From positions 54,130,501 to 54,194,500 of the forward strand of contig CM027381.1 of the NCBI GenBank assembly GCA_015680905.1: 64,000 nt of DNA, written 5' to 3'. Source of the DNA: Coptis chinensis. Taxonomy: Eukaryota; Streptophyta; Magnoliopsida; Ranunculales; Ranunculaceae. Below the pieces are notes generated by a model, which saw nothing but the letters and a program-made list of their open reading frames with translations, made no database searches and had not been told where the DNA came from. The translations under genes were made by a program, and so were the position numbers. Shown here in pieces: positions 10,258 to 21,778 of this stretch (the stretch's first letter is position 1; every line of letters starts with the position of its first letter).

Positions 10258-10480
10258 TAAATCTCTTTTCAAGAGTCCTATAAGAGTCCTAATTAATTAT
10301 GTTTTCTGTTTCTTAATCTATACAAATCCAAACAAAGAATAATAAGGATTACAGGAGAGACTCTTTTCTTCAAGAGTCCTAATTAATTATGTTTTCTGCT
10401 CCTAATATATACACATCCAAACAAAGAATAATAAAGATTACATGAGAGACTCTATTCAAATCAGGAGGAAAAAATTGTTG
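10258..10480. repeat. Partial tandem repeat of ~110 bp
   Basis: Repeated blocks AAGAGTCCTAATTAATTATG, ATCCAAACAAAGAATAATAA and GAGAGACTCT occur about two times in full, plus partial copies. Confidence 0.75.
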
Positions 10481-11077
10481 ATAAAAAAGCTAGAGAAACA
10501 AGCTGCGAGAAAAAAACTAAATAAGAACTAAAAGTCCCAATTCTTGAACTTTTAAGTATCCCATATTCTCGAGTTCTTCAATTTACAACTATTGTACTGA
10601 TTTCAAAAGTCTTCTTTCTCTACATCCCCAGTATGTGCTGATTTCAAAAGTCTTCTTTCTTTTGATTTGTATTTACCATAAAGTTTAGAGTGTTAAGGGA
10701 GAAGGTAATGCAGGTCTAACATTAGTACGTTTGACTGTGACTTCCGAGATTGACAAACCATACACTTTACGTATATATACCAACCCTAACTATTTATCAA
10801 CTCAGTCTACTTCCTCATCTAGGGAGAAGGTTAAGTTATTTATTTTAGTCGTCACTATCTATATATTATCCACATATTTTAGTATGTTCCATAAAAACGT
10901 TAGTAAGTGGATTTACAGCTTTAAACCTTACATGTGTAGTTTTGGAGCTTTGAACTTCTCTTTCATATAAGCAATTCTTGATCAATAAAATTTTCCAAGT
11001 AACTATTTTCACTCACCTAATCCTCATCTACTGGCTGTATTTTATATAATGTGTTTAAGACTTATATTTCCTTTTTC
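10481..11077. other. Unassigned sequence left of the LINE
   Basis: AT-rich. A 79-codon plus-strand frame at 10731-10970 has no recognisable domain. Nothing else seen. Confidence 0.4.
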
Positions 11078-11185
11078 TGTAGTTATTAGCATGTTTTTTT
11101 TTTTGCTAAGGGTAATTGTATTAAAAAGAAAATTTTTGAAGTACAAAGAATAGATATGATTGATAGTCAATCACTATCTCAAAGC

Positions 11186-14100
11186 TCAGCTTACAAATCT
11201 ATAGTACGTGGTGTTCATATCCTCAATTATATGCACGAATGCAGGCCTGCCATCCCACCACTTCTTCTCTCCCTTTGCCAAGTGTGCTGCTTCTTTGGAA
11301 CAGATGTCCGCACCAAAGTTAACCTCACGCCAAGTGTTAGTCGCAATGATCCATTCTGCAAGTCCTTTCACTTTGTCCCAAGCTTCTGCTCGAATCTGCC
11401 AATGTACCTGATCATTTTGAAAAGATTTCACAGCCGCAGTAGAGTCGGATTCCACCCAGATATATTTACATCCCAGTTCCACTGCTTTTGAAATGCCCTC
11501 CACTATCGCAAAACTCTCCGCTATAAAGTTAGTGGCAATGCCCATACCTCCAATATATGCACCAATAACCTTGCCGGTACTGTCTCGAAGAAGCGTGCCC
11601 CAACCTGAAATTCCCTGGTTACCTCGTGAACAGCCATCAGCGTTCACTTTAATCATGGTACTTGAAACATGACAGACCTTATGCTCGACTTCTTGCTGCC
11701 ATATAAGACCCCATTTCTATTTCTCCAAACAGCAACCAAACAAGTGATTGCAGCTGCCCTCCATAGATCTTGTACGAGAGGGCTTTCATTTCGACACTTT
11801 ATTAACATATCCTCCAGATTTGCAATCTTCGTGTGGTGTTGCATGTTCTTTGCTATGAGCTCCCAGCACCTTTGTGCAAACATACATTCAAATAGAAGAT
11901 GGTCTTACGTTTCCTCAGCCTCTGTACAAATGCAACAGCGAGACGCCAACTGAAAATTCCTCGCCTTTAGTTTCTCGTCTGTATGCATGGCCCCATTAAT
12001 TATTTTCCATCCTATCCCATGCGTCCTTGGCAACACCTCAGCTGACCAGAGAAACTTGGTCCACAGCGGCCCATTGTCCCTCTCTTTTATTGCCTCATGT
12101 GCCGAGCTTACCGAGAACAAGCCATTGGTGGATTGGCGCCATACTCTTCTGTCTTCTCTGTGCTGATCCGGGAGCTGCAGCTGACTTAAATCCACCCCAA
12201 GGCTGTTAAGAATTTGTTTCAGGGAGTCCGGGAACTTCCATTGTTTCCCCTGAATGCAAGCACTAAGTGGTGCTTTGAGTTTCTGCAGAAGCCTTTTGTC
12301 CTGGATATGGTTTCCGATGATCACCTCCCCTATCCAGTTATCCCTCCATAAACTTATGTTCTCTCCTTTCCCAATGATCCACCCTTGATGCGTATCCATC
12401 TCTCTGAGAGCCCATTGTAGACCGGTCCACACTGTAGATTTCTTATGGCTCGACCAACCCCCCGATTTGTTCCTGTATTTTCCATTCATGAACTTTGACC
12501 AATCCGAAGTGTCGTTCAATAAACTCCAGGCAAGTTTCATGAGCATCGATAGGTTTATATCTCTGAGCTTACGGAGGCCCAGTCCACCGTTTTCCTCTGG
12601 CCGACAAACCTTTTGCCATTTTACTGTGATGAATTTCCTCTCCGATGGGCTGCCACTCCAAATGAAATTTCTGATATATAATACCCTCGCATTCTTTAAT
12701 CACCGACACTAGCCATTTGTAAATATCCATGTTATGTACCAGTATGCTATTGAGAACCTGCTTAGCCAGAACCACTCGACCCTTGAAGGATAGCATCTTT
12801 CCCACCCAACCGGCTGCCTTTTTCCTGATCTTGTCGACCATAGGCGCTAACGTTGCTCTTGTAACCCTGCCCATAGTTAAGGGAACACCCAAATATCTTT
12901 CCGGTAGGAAACCCTCTTTTATGCCCATGATATCCTCAATGTCTTGCTTCCTTCTATGTGCCATTGGACTCAAGAAAATCTTGCATTTAGCTTTGCTTAT
13001 TAGCTGCCCCGAAGCCAACTGATAGGAGTCTAGAAGCTCCATGAGATTAATGAGCTGCCTCCTTCTTGCATTACAGAAGATAAATATATCATCAGCGAAC
13101 ATAAGATGTGTAGGGTTGGAGTAATTACTTTGTATCACCATTCTCTGAATTTTCCTGTTCACGCAAAGCCATTCCAGCCCCTTACTCAGACAATCCTCAG
13201 TGAAGGCAAAAAGTATCTGCGAAAGTGGGTCTCTTTGCCTGAGCCCTCTCTCCGCTGTGAAACACCCAATCGGACCTCCATTCAAAAGAATCGAAATGGT
13301 ATTATTCGTTACAGCTCCCTGAATCCACCCTATCAGTTTCTCATCAAACCCCATTCTCTGCATAACTGCCCAAAGAAATTTCCAATCCAGAGTATCAAAG
13401 GCCTGCGAAATATCCAGCTTGATGCCTATATTTCCACCTCGTCTCCTGACATGTAGCTTATTGACGAGCTCAGAAGCCAACCCCACAGCTTGAGAAGAGT
13501 TCCGATTAGCAATGAACCCATATTGTTCTTTTGTGACGATCCTCTGAGCGAGAGTATTTAGCCTTGAAGCCAAGATTTTTGTAATGACCTTGAACCAGAA
13601 GTTTGCCAAACATATCGGTCTGAATCTATCCAACTTATTCGCACCCTTTTATTTTGGGATCATTACCAAGAAGTTTGCATTAAAGCTTCGCGGAATACGA
13701 CTTCTGATGAAAATATATTGTACCGCCCTGGCCATGTCCAACCCCACTACATCCCAGAAAGTCTGAAAGAAGTGACCTGTGAAACCATCCGGCCCAGGAG
13801 AGCTATCTGGGTTCAAATAAAAAACTACCTTCTTTATTTCCCCCAGAGAGGGCAACCGAGTCAAGCTCACATTATCCTCGTCAGTCACAGACCTTGGCAA
13901 AAACTTGATAAGGTCGTCATCCGTCGGCTGCTCGACTCTTTTCAGTTTCTTAGAAAACTATCGTACCATGAAATCCCCAATCTCTTTTTGATCAGAGAGA
14001 ATCACCCCCTCTGTGTTTCTGAGTTCGGAAATGTAAGATTTATTTCTGTTCATATCAGCTAAGGCGTGGAAGAACTTAGTACTTTTATCCAGATCATTGT

Positions 14101-15141
14101 CCCATTTTACCTTGGACTTCTGCCTCCAAAAGGATTCTTCTTGCTCTAGTAAGCCCTTGACTTTGTTTTCCTGGTTAATCAGATCAGTGGCCAGAGCATC
14201 AGTGGAAATTCCTCTCCAACTCTTTTTGCATAGTCTCCAGAACCTCAAATTCCTCTCTAACTTTTGTGTCCAAGTTCCCAAAGATATTTCGATTCCAGCA
14301 CTTCAAAGCACCTTTCAGACGCTTAAGCTTTTGGGTGAGCACGAAAACTGAGTGTCCTTCTATAGGCTCTGACCAACTCTGAAGCACCAGATCCTTGAAG
14401 CTTGGGTCAGTAGTCCACATCTTGAAGAATTTGAAGGGTACATCCCTAGGCCTTGGGATTGTGATTGTCCAGCCAACAAGGGGTGAGTGATCAGAGCACA
14501 GCTTACTCAGTGCCCTGTACCCCCAACCTGGGTGCAAAAGATTCCATTCAGTGTTTATAAAAGCTCTGTCCAGCTTCCCCATAACCTTGTCCACTCCCAT
14601 CTGTTTATTCCACCAAGTGAATTCGAACCCAGAGTGAGGAGCCTCCATCAACTGATTTGAATTTACCATATCTCTGAAGTCCATCATTGCTATAGACCGG
14701 GGAGTTCTTCCACCTTTCTTTTCTGTTGGACTAAGATAAGCATTGAAGTCGCCTATCATAAGCCATGCTCTAGATGAAGAGTTTAGACTCCGCCCATAAA
14801 TGTCTCCGTCTCACATACACTGAACTTGCATGAATGATAGTAATCAACCCATTCTGGGACTCTACCATGATGTGTTGGCTCGATTGACTATGTAAAGTTG
14901 GGGCCAGCACATCATGCCTCCAAAGCAGCCAGAGATTAGGCACCCTGTTGTCATTAGAATTGTGAATAATTTGGGTGCAAATCCCCACTGAACGAAGAAA
15001 AGATGTAGAGAACCTAGATGGATCCATCTTAGGCTCAGCTATACCAATGATATCTGGCTCCCATCTTTTCGCAAGCTTTGCCAGCCTAGACTTCGTTTTA
15101 TTATTCGAGATACCTCGAACATTCCAAAATATGCACCTCAT
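11186..15141 (-). pseudogene. LINE ORF2: endonuclease, reverse transcriptase, RNase H (broken)
   Basis: The APE-type endonuclease starts MRCIFWNVRG (15141). It keeps the glutamate in AEPKMD, the GDFN motif (14756-14745) and SDH (about 14495). The reverse transcriptase shows KLDISQAFDTLDW, GLRQRDPLS (usually GLRQGDPLS) and the catalytic FADD (about 13099-13088). A zf-RVT-like region follows (12150-11900), then a C-terminal RNase H (11653-11280) with NADGCSRGN, AESFA, VESDS and NFGAD, so all acidic residues look present. The reading frame changes near 14765, 14240, 12560 and 11655, and in-frame stops interrupt it near 13930, 13640 and 11895. The protein cannot be made in one piece. Confidence 0.85.
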
Positions 15142-15314
15142 TAAGAAAAGAGATGTGATTATTATCGAATGAGGCAAGCCTCAATTCTTATTTACTGATT
15201 TCCCCCCAGGCTGAAGCCTTGTCTTGGGTGGAGAAACCTTTTGCAACTTCCATTGTGGCATATAGCCTCTTTTCTTTGTTGTGTTATCCCCTTTATCAGG
15301 TGGTAGATTTTCCT

Positions 15315-16691
15315 CTACCATGTCCGCCCATCTATTCGATGTGGAACCCCAATCTTTATGCAACTCAGAGATCTCCGCGTGCTGCGTACCCCCAGAACAT
15401 GGAGGAGTACTCCTCTCTTCATTGTTTCTCTCGATTGCATCCCCGTTGCGGGGCTAGTATTGTTGGAGTTCTCCTGGTCCCCATGAGCAGTACCCTGATG
15501 GACCACCATATGGAGAACCATATCTGCCTCCACATTTACAATATCTCGTTCCTGCTCTACCGATGCTGATGGAATGATAAGGTTATCACTCATATCATTT
15601 AACACCATAGCCAAAGAATCCGAGGAGACCTCCTTATCCACATCCACAATATCATTTGCCACTTGCGGCTCTGTAGCGTCAAAGAAAACCTCTTTGACAG
15701 CCCCTTCCACCTCTTCACTGATTGTGTTCAAGACCTCGAAACTGTTATTTACCACCGGTCCATTAGCCGTTCCTGAGGTACTACCTTGATTGACTTTCCA
15801 GACCTCCGAACTAGTTTCCCCGTGTTCCCGCCTATGCCTGTGTCCCCTTTTCCTCTTGGGAAGAGAGACGTCTGTGGGAGGAGGGGGAGGGGTCGAGTCT
15901 GTGACCACAGTCTTCCCACCTGCACTCATGGCCCTCTTAAGCTTCTTACATTCCGTTACAAGGTGCCCGACAATTTTATAGTGATTGCACATCTTAGGCA
16001 ACTTGCCCACTTCCACTGGTTGCTAAAAGTTATAGTGAGGCGTTTTTACATATATCTGATCCGGTAACAGCTTCGACAGATCGACGTCCACCAAAATGCT
16101 TGCGTAATACCCATACTCTCTACTCAATGTTTTCTCGTCTATTTGCATTGGGTAACCAACTCCTCGTGCAATAGAGAGCAGCGTTTTCGGCACCCAGAAT
16201 TCTTGTCCAAGTCTCGGCAGACGAATCTAAACCAAAGCATGTGATTGTCTCTCTAATTCTGGATTGAAATTGGGACTCCATTAACTTAGACGGAGAGGGA
16301 CCTCGTCAAAATTCTAGCCCCCCTGAGCCCATACTCTATTCATGTCATCTACATTTGAGAAGCGAAGGAAGAGGAAGCCTTTCCCAATTGGCGTGATAAG
16401 CCACTCCCCAGATGGATTCCATTTTTCCTTTGCCAGTCTTCTGACCTTCTCAAGCGGCATCTTCACCAAGTCAATACGACCAATGAGGCAGTGTTTGCAG
16501 TACTCCAATCCTTTTTCATAGGCGGAGGGTGTGATGGTGATGGAGGGGTAGTCACCCATCTGTTCTGGAGGTGAGAGATCATTCATCACCACCTGTGGTA
16601 GAGGGTTTTTCTTCGTAGCTTCTGCATAGCTCCTGACTGGTAAGTTATTAGCATGCTCCATCCATGCTAACGGATAAACTTCTTTTGACAT
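15315..16691 (-). pseudogene. LINE ORF1: DUF4283-type RNA-binding protein with zinc knuckle (broken)
   Basis: The N-terminal frame 16691-16314 starts MSKEVYPLAWMEHANNLPVR and carries a DUF4283-like region (YEKGLEYCKHCLIGRI, later GEWLITPIGKGFLFLRF). This is typical of the gag-like ORF1 of plant L1 elements. The C-terminal part (16016-15315) opens with a CCHC knuckle, CNHYKIVGHLVTEC, in which the second cysteine is tyrosine, then a low-complexity acidic tail. Both parts share a frame but are separated by stops. It lies just 5' of ORF2, as usual for the family. Confidence 0.75.
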
Positions 16692-16770
16692 AATAATAAG
16701 ATTTCAGTGCATCCTAAAGATGTAAATGTAGTTACTTATTGATGGATTTGATAACCAAGTGTTTTTTTCT

Positions 16771-18230
16771 CCATATTCTATATTGTTTTTATTTGTTTCA
16801 ATATGTGGTTGTTATTTTTTATTCTTCACTCTTAATTTCCTAAGAGCATTTCTAGACCAATTCGTGCATGGGTAGACATCAATGATTCTATCCATAATAT
16901 CTTTAGAAGTTGAAGTAATCCAAACTTACTTTCATGGTTGTTATTTGGTTATATTTGCATAATCTGATAAGTTCAGTAGTGTACTCAAGTAGGAATGAAT
17001 TACTTTGTACATGTTTAAGGTTTGTGTGTTAGTGGTTTACATACCGATGGTATTTTGGAGTAGATAAATTTCTCAGGGAGTGTCAGTGGTGCTGCCAGAA
17101 ATAAGAGATTCTTACATGGAAACACAAATAGGAGATTTTTCAATAGAAGGTGAGTTAGTAGACTAAATGAGGTTTTCTTATTTTTTAGAGTATGTTTTGT
17201 TGAATATATATATAACAACCACATATTGAAACAAATAAAAACAATATAGAATATGGGGAATAGTCCAACAACTTCACAAAACACAACCTAACTCAGTTAT
17301 ATCGTATTAGATTTGTAAGGTTTACTTATGATGATTATTATTATTATTATAATATTATAATCATAAGTAAATCTTGCAGATCTAATATGATATAATATTT
17401 GCATAATCTGATAAGTTCATGGTCGTTGTTTAAATTTTGAATGGGGTTCTTGATGTTATTTTTTAGAGTATTTTTAGAGTTATTTTTTAGAGTATGTTTT
17501 GTTGAATATATATATAACAACCACATATTGAAACAAATAAAAACAATATAGAATATTAGTCCAACATGGTCGTATGATTTGTAAGGTTTAATTATTTTAA
17601 GTAAATCTTTGAAATATGATGGGGTTTTTGATATTTAATCGATATTTTTTAAATTTTGAATTTTTGATGTTATTTTTTAGAGTATTTTTAGAGTTATTTT
17701 TTAGAGTATGTTTTGTTGAATATATATATAACAACCACATATTGAAACAAATAAAAACAATATAGAATATGGGGAATAGTCCAACAACTTCACAAAACAC
17801 AACCTAACTCAGTTATATCGTATTAGATTTGTAAGGTTTACTTATGATGATTATTATTATTATTATAATATTATAATCATAAGTAAATCTTGCAGATCTA
17901 ATATGATATAACTGAGTTAGGTTGTGTTTTGTTATTTGGTTATATTTGCATAATCTGATAAGTTCATGGTCGTTGTTTAAATTTTGAATGGGGTTCTTGA
18001 TGTTAGTAGTGTACTCAAGTGAGAATGAATTACTTTGTACATGTTTAAGGTTTGTGTGTTAATAGTTTGTATGCCGATGGTATTTTGGAGTAGATAAATT
18101 TCTCAAGGAGTGTCAGTGGTGCTACTAGAAATAGGAGATTTTTACATGGAAACACAAATAGGAGATTCTTCAATAAAAGGTGAGTTAGTAGACTAAATGA
18201 GGTTTTCTTATTTTTTATGGTATGTTTTGC

Positions 18231-18262
<32 letters not shown>

Positions 18263-18340
18263 GTAAACCTTGCAAATCTAATACGATATAACTGAGTTAG
18301 GTTATGTTTTGTGAAGTTGTTGGACTATATATTCAAAACT
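16771..18340. repeat. Shuffled block of direct and inverted repeats
   Basis: Three building blocks recur. Block D, about 225 bp (starts GTGTACTCAAGT, ends near GGTTTTCTTATTTTTT), is direct at 16980-17207 and 18008-18229. Block Q (AACAACCACATATTGAAACA...) is at 17215, 17517 and 17729, and inverted at 16771-16815. Block P (TAGTCCAACAACTTCACAAA...) is at 17262 and 17778, and inverted at 18262-18330. P runs into a self-complementary stretch (ATTATTATAATATTATAAT) at about 17340 and 17855, so each forms a hairpin. The similar open frames at 17015-17284, 17597-17800 and 18045-18275 are by-products of this repetition. Confidence 0.8.
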
Positions 18341-18984
18341 TGAAACTGTACTTCTAAATTTTTTGGTCGCACTAATTTTATTGTGTACATATGTCTATGT
18401 TAGAACATTTGTGCCGTTCAGACTACCATTCTTCAAATGCATACTTAAAGTAAAATGATGTAAACTTACATGATAATATAGATACTTGAGAGAAACCAAA
18501 AGGTTCCATAATCATGTATCATAATAGTTGAGTAATATGCTCATATGGATTTATTTTCTTAAAATTGAAGTTCAAGCACACAACATAATTCATATTTAAT
18601 ATTTCTTAAATTTTATGGGAGTCGGTTTCCCCGATTTTTCGGTTCACAAGTTAATGTTTAATATATCTTAAAGTTAAAGCAGTCGGTACTGCATTTTTCG
18701 ACACAACTACCTAGTTGGGTACATTTGATTGATTTTCTAACCTAATTGTTTTGTGTGTTCTTAGATTCAGGTGTGCTATTAATCTAATATAATGCTGATT
18801 TTCTTTCACATGTGTTGTTTTACTATATTTTTGTTAGCCTTAAGCTACTTCATTGGTACTTTCGTCCCACTTACAATTACAAAAGAAAGGATTTCTTAGC
18901 ACTTGGTTTATCTTGTAACAAATCAAAGATGAAGAATCTAAAAAAACATCACATTTTGGGTATGAATTTGAAAGTCTTAGTTCT
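18341..18984. other. AT-rich stretch, nothing recognised
   Basis: No domain-bearing frame. Two related pieces containing (A/T)TTTTTCGGTTCAC and CATTTTTCGACAC lie near 18637 and 18693. It may include upstream parts of the NPH3 relic, but I cannot show that. Confidence 0.4.
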
Positions 18985-19188
18985 CCAAGTCATGGCTCAG
19001 TCTTGAAGGTTGGACAACTCATTGATGCTTATCTAGCGGAAATTGCGCCTGATCCATATCTAGATCTACGAAAAATTCATTGCTATCATTGAAATCTTGC
19101 TTGACTATGTCGAGTTATTGATGATGGACTCTACAGAGCAGTTGATATATATTTGAAGGCAACTTATCCAACTTTTTGTTTTTGTTAG
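18985..19188 (+). pseudogene. NPH3-domain gene relic
   Basis: The frame from 18985 reads GSVLKVGQLIDAYLAEIAPD and PYLDLRK. Later in the same frame it reads RVIDDGLYRAVDIYLKA. Both are hallmark blocks of the NPH3 domain (LIDxYLAExAxD and DGLYRAIDIYLKAHP) of plant BTB/NPH3 adaptor proteins, which bring CUL3 ubiquitin ligases to phototropin signalling. Between the blocks the expected FIAIIE...DY is found one frame over, from about 19075 to 19110. Two compensating single-base changes (an extra A in the AAAAA run near 19071-19075, and a lost base near 19110) therefore put stops in the frame. After YLKA the similarity ends. It is a fragment of about 65 of roughly 600 residues with no flanking BTB domain. 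I judge it a dead exon relic, not a working gene. Confidence 0.75.
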
Positions 19189-19659
19189 TGTTGCAGTCTA
19201 AATTCATTTCTAATATAGAGTGATGCTGTGATTCAGTGTTAATTCGACTCTTTCTTATGCTTTACTTCACTTTAATTTGTGATGGGGTTCTAATTAATAG
19301 ATTTCTTTCATAGAACAAAATTGAAATTTTTATCACAGGTTTGTTTTGAAATTTTCATGTTTTTAAGAGTACATGATTTTTTTTGTAATTGCACTATTAG
19401 TAAATTAAGTATTTATTTGCCTTCTATCACGTACCACATTCCACATTTGTCTATGATGGTTTTCAAATATTAAACCATGAAGAGGAGTACCTGATTTTTT
19501 TGGAAAAAGGGTCATTGAATCAATAAACATATTAGTGCTCATGCTCTTTACGTGCTAACATGAATTAGCAAACGATGAACATTCTTATTATCTGCTTTGA
19601 GAACTGTACATAATGATAAATAGAAGTTGGTATTACACACCAACTTTGATAATTATCAG
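19189..19659. other. AT-rich stretch between the NPH3 relic and the minisatellite
   Basis: No recognisable frame or RNA gene. Confidence 0.4.
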
Positions 19660-21778
19660 AAAATCAGAAACTGGACACAAATGCATTGAACCAACCCCAA
19701 AGAATAATTAACGGGAAATAGGATAATAATGAGAAATCGCAAGTTGGATGCAACAACATTGAACTAACCCCAAAGAATAATTAAAGAGAAATCGGAAAAT
19801 GGATGCAACATTGCATTGAACTAACTCAGAATAATTAACGGGAAATAGGAAAATGGATGCAACACTGCATTGAACAAACCTCAAAGAAAAATTAATGGGT
19901 AATCGGGAAATGGATATGAGTGCATCGAACTAACCTCAAAGAATAATTAACAAAAAATCGAAGACTGGATGCAACACTGCAATGAACTAACCTCAAAGAA
20001 TAATTAAAGGGTAACTGGAAATAGGAGACTGGATGTAAATGCATCGAACTAATCTCAAAGAGTTATTAATGCAAAATCGGAAAATTGGATGCAAATGCGT
20101 TGAACCAGCCAACGTCAAAGAATATTAATGGGAAATCAGAAACTTGATGCAAATGCATTGAAGAAACCTCAAAGAATAGTTAACGAAAAATCGGAAATTG
20201 GATGCAACATTGCATTGAACTAACCTAAAAGAATAATTAACGGGAAATCAAAAATTTGATGCAAATACATCGAACTAACCTCAAAGAATAATTAATGGAA
20301 AATTGGAAACTGGATGCAACTGTATTAAACTAACGCCAAAGAAAAGTTAACGAGAAATAAAAAATTGTATAAAAATACATTGAACTAACCTCAAAGAATA
20401 ATTTACGGGAAATAAAAAACTAGATGCAACTGCATAAACTAACCTCAAAGAAATAATTAACGGGAAATAAAAAATTGGATGTAAATGTATCAAACTATCC
20501 TCAAAGAATAATTGACATGAAATTGGAAACTGGATCCAAATGAATTTAACTAACCTCAAAGAATAATTAACGGAAAATTAGAAGCTGGATGCAACTGCAC
20601 TGAACCAAAGAATAATTAACATGACATCGAAAACTGGATGCAAATCCAGCTAACTAACTTCAAAGAATAATTAATGGGAAATCGGAAACGGGATACGTCA
20701 AAGAATAATTAATGAAAAATAAGAAATTTGATACAAATGCATTGAGCTAATCTCAAAAAATAATTAGTGGGATGAAAATTGAAAACTGGATGCAAATATA
20801 ATGAACTAACCTCAAAGAATAATTAACGGTAAATTGAAAACTGGATGCAACACTGCAATGAACTAATCTTATTGAATAATTAACAGGAAATCGAAAACTA
20901 GATGTAACACTGCAATGAACTAACCTCAAAGAATAATTAACGGAAAACCAGGAATTGGATACAAGTGCATTGAACTAATTAACCTCAAAGAATAATTAAC
21001 GGGAACTCGGAAACTGGATACAAATGCATCAAACTAACCTCAAAGAATAATTAACGGGTAATCGGAAACAACATTAAACTGCATCAAACTAACCCCCAAA
21101 GAAAAATTAACATAAAATCGGAAAGTGGATACAACTGCATCAAACTAACCTCAAAGAATAATTAACAAAAATTTTGAAAACTGGATACAACTGCAAGGAA
21201 CTAACTTTAAAGAATGATTAATAGGAAATCAGAAACTGGATGCAAATAAATGGAACTAACATCAAGGAATAATTAACGACAAATCAGAAATAGGATGCCA
21301 ATGCATGGAACTAATCTCAAAGAATCATTCAGGTGTAATTGAAAACTGGATGCGAATGCATCAAACTAACGTTAAAGAATAATTAACTGGAAATCGAAAA
21401 CTATATGCAAATGCATTAGACTAACCTAAAAAATAATTAACGGGAAATCGGAAACTGGATGCAAATGCATTGAACTAATTAAACTCAAATGATAATTAAC
21501 TTGAAATAGAAAACTGGATGCAAATGCATTGATTTAACCTCATAGAGTTATTAACACACAATCCAAAACTAAGTGCAAATTTATGAAACTAACCTCAAAG
21601 AATAATTAACAAAAATTAAAAAATGGGAATTCAGAAATTGGATGTAATTGCATTAAACTAACCTCAAAGATGAATTAACAGAAAATAAAAAATTGAATAC
21701 AAATACAATGAACTGATCTCAAAAAATATTTAACGGAAAATCAGAAATTAAATACTAATGCATTGAACTAACCTCAAA
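19660..21778. repeat. Minisatellite array, ~55-bp unit, about 35-40 copies
   Basis: Each unit carries AAAGAATAATTAACGGGAAA, then TCGGAAACTGGATGCAAATG, then CATTGAACTAACCTC. Copies are degenerate (about 70-85% alike by eye), with small indels such as the alternative ACACTGCA for ATGCAT. There is no spacer/repeat alternation and no long frame. Degeneration across the array points to an old, slowly evolving tandem repeat. Confidence 0.9.

Larger units (their letters stand above)
9463..10480 (-). mobile_element. Helitron-type 3' end and likely element body
   Basis: On the minus strand the sequence ends with a GC-rich hairpin CCCGGGC-GCAT-GCCCGGG (9492-9475), eight bases, then CTAG, followed by T. 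This is the arrangement of Helitron 3' ends: a stem-loop about 12 nt from a CTRR terminus, inserted before T. Helitrons move by rolling-circle replication and leave no target-site duplication. The body would extend to higher coordinates and would include the 219-bp and ~110-bp repeats that follow. I could not find a 5' TC end, and no Rep/helicase coding is present, so this would be a non-autonomous copy. The right border given is only the end of the repeats. Confidence 0.5.
11094..16726 (-). mobile_element. L1-type LINE (plant, with RNase H), decayed
   Basis: A near full-length non-LTR retrotransposon on the minus strand. ORF1 lies at 16691-15315. ORF2 runs 15141-11186 in the order endonuclease, reverse transcriptase, zf-RVT region, RNase H. 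The plus strand shows a short poly-T at 11094-11104, which is the A-tail at the LINE 3' end. Possible target-site duplications start TGTAGTTA at 11078-11085 and 16727-16734, but they are imperfect beyond eight bases. Plant L1 elements reverse-transcribe their own RNA at a nicked target. Several frameshifts and stops show this copy is dead. The 5' end beyond ORF1 is approximate. Confidence 0.85.

Noticed and set aside
17015-18275. Three similar minus-strand frames (MFCEVVGLFPIFYIVF type)
   Set aside because: They are translations of the shuffled repeat block, AT-rich and without any domain.
19660-21778. Regular repeats that might suggest a CRISPR array
   Set aside because: Units are contiguous and degenerate, with no unique spacers, and the setting is a plant nuclear genome. 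It is a minisatellite.
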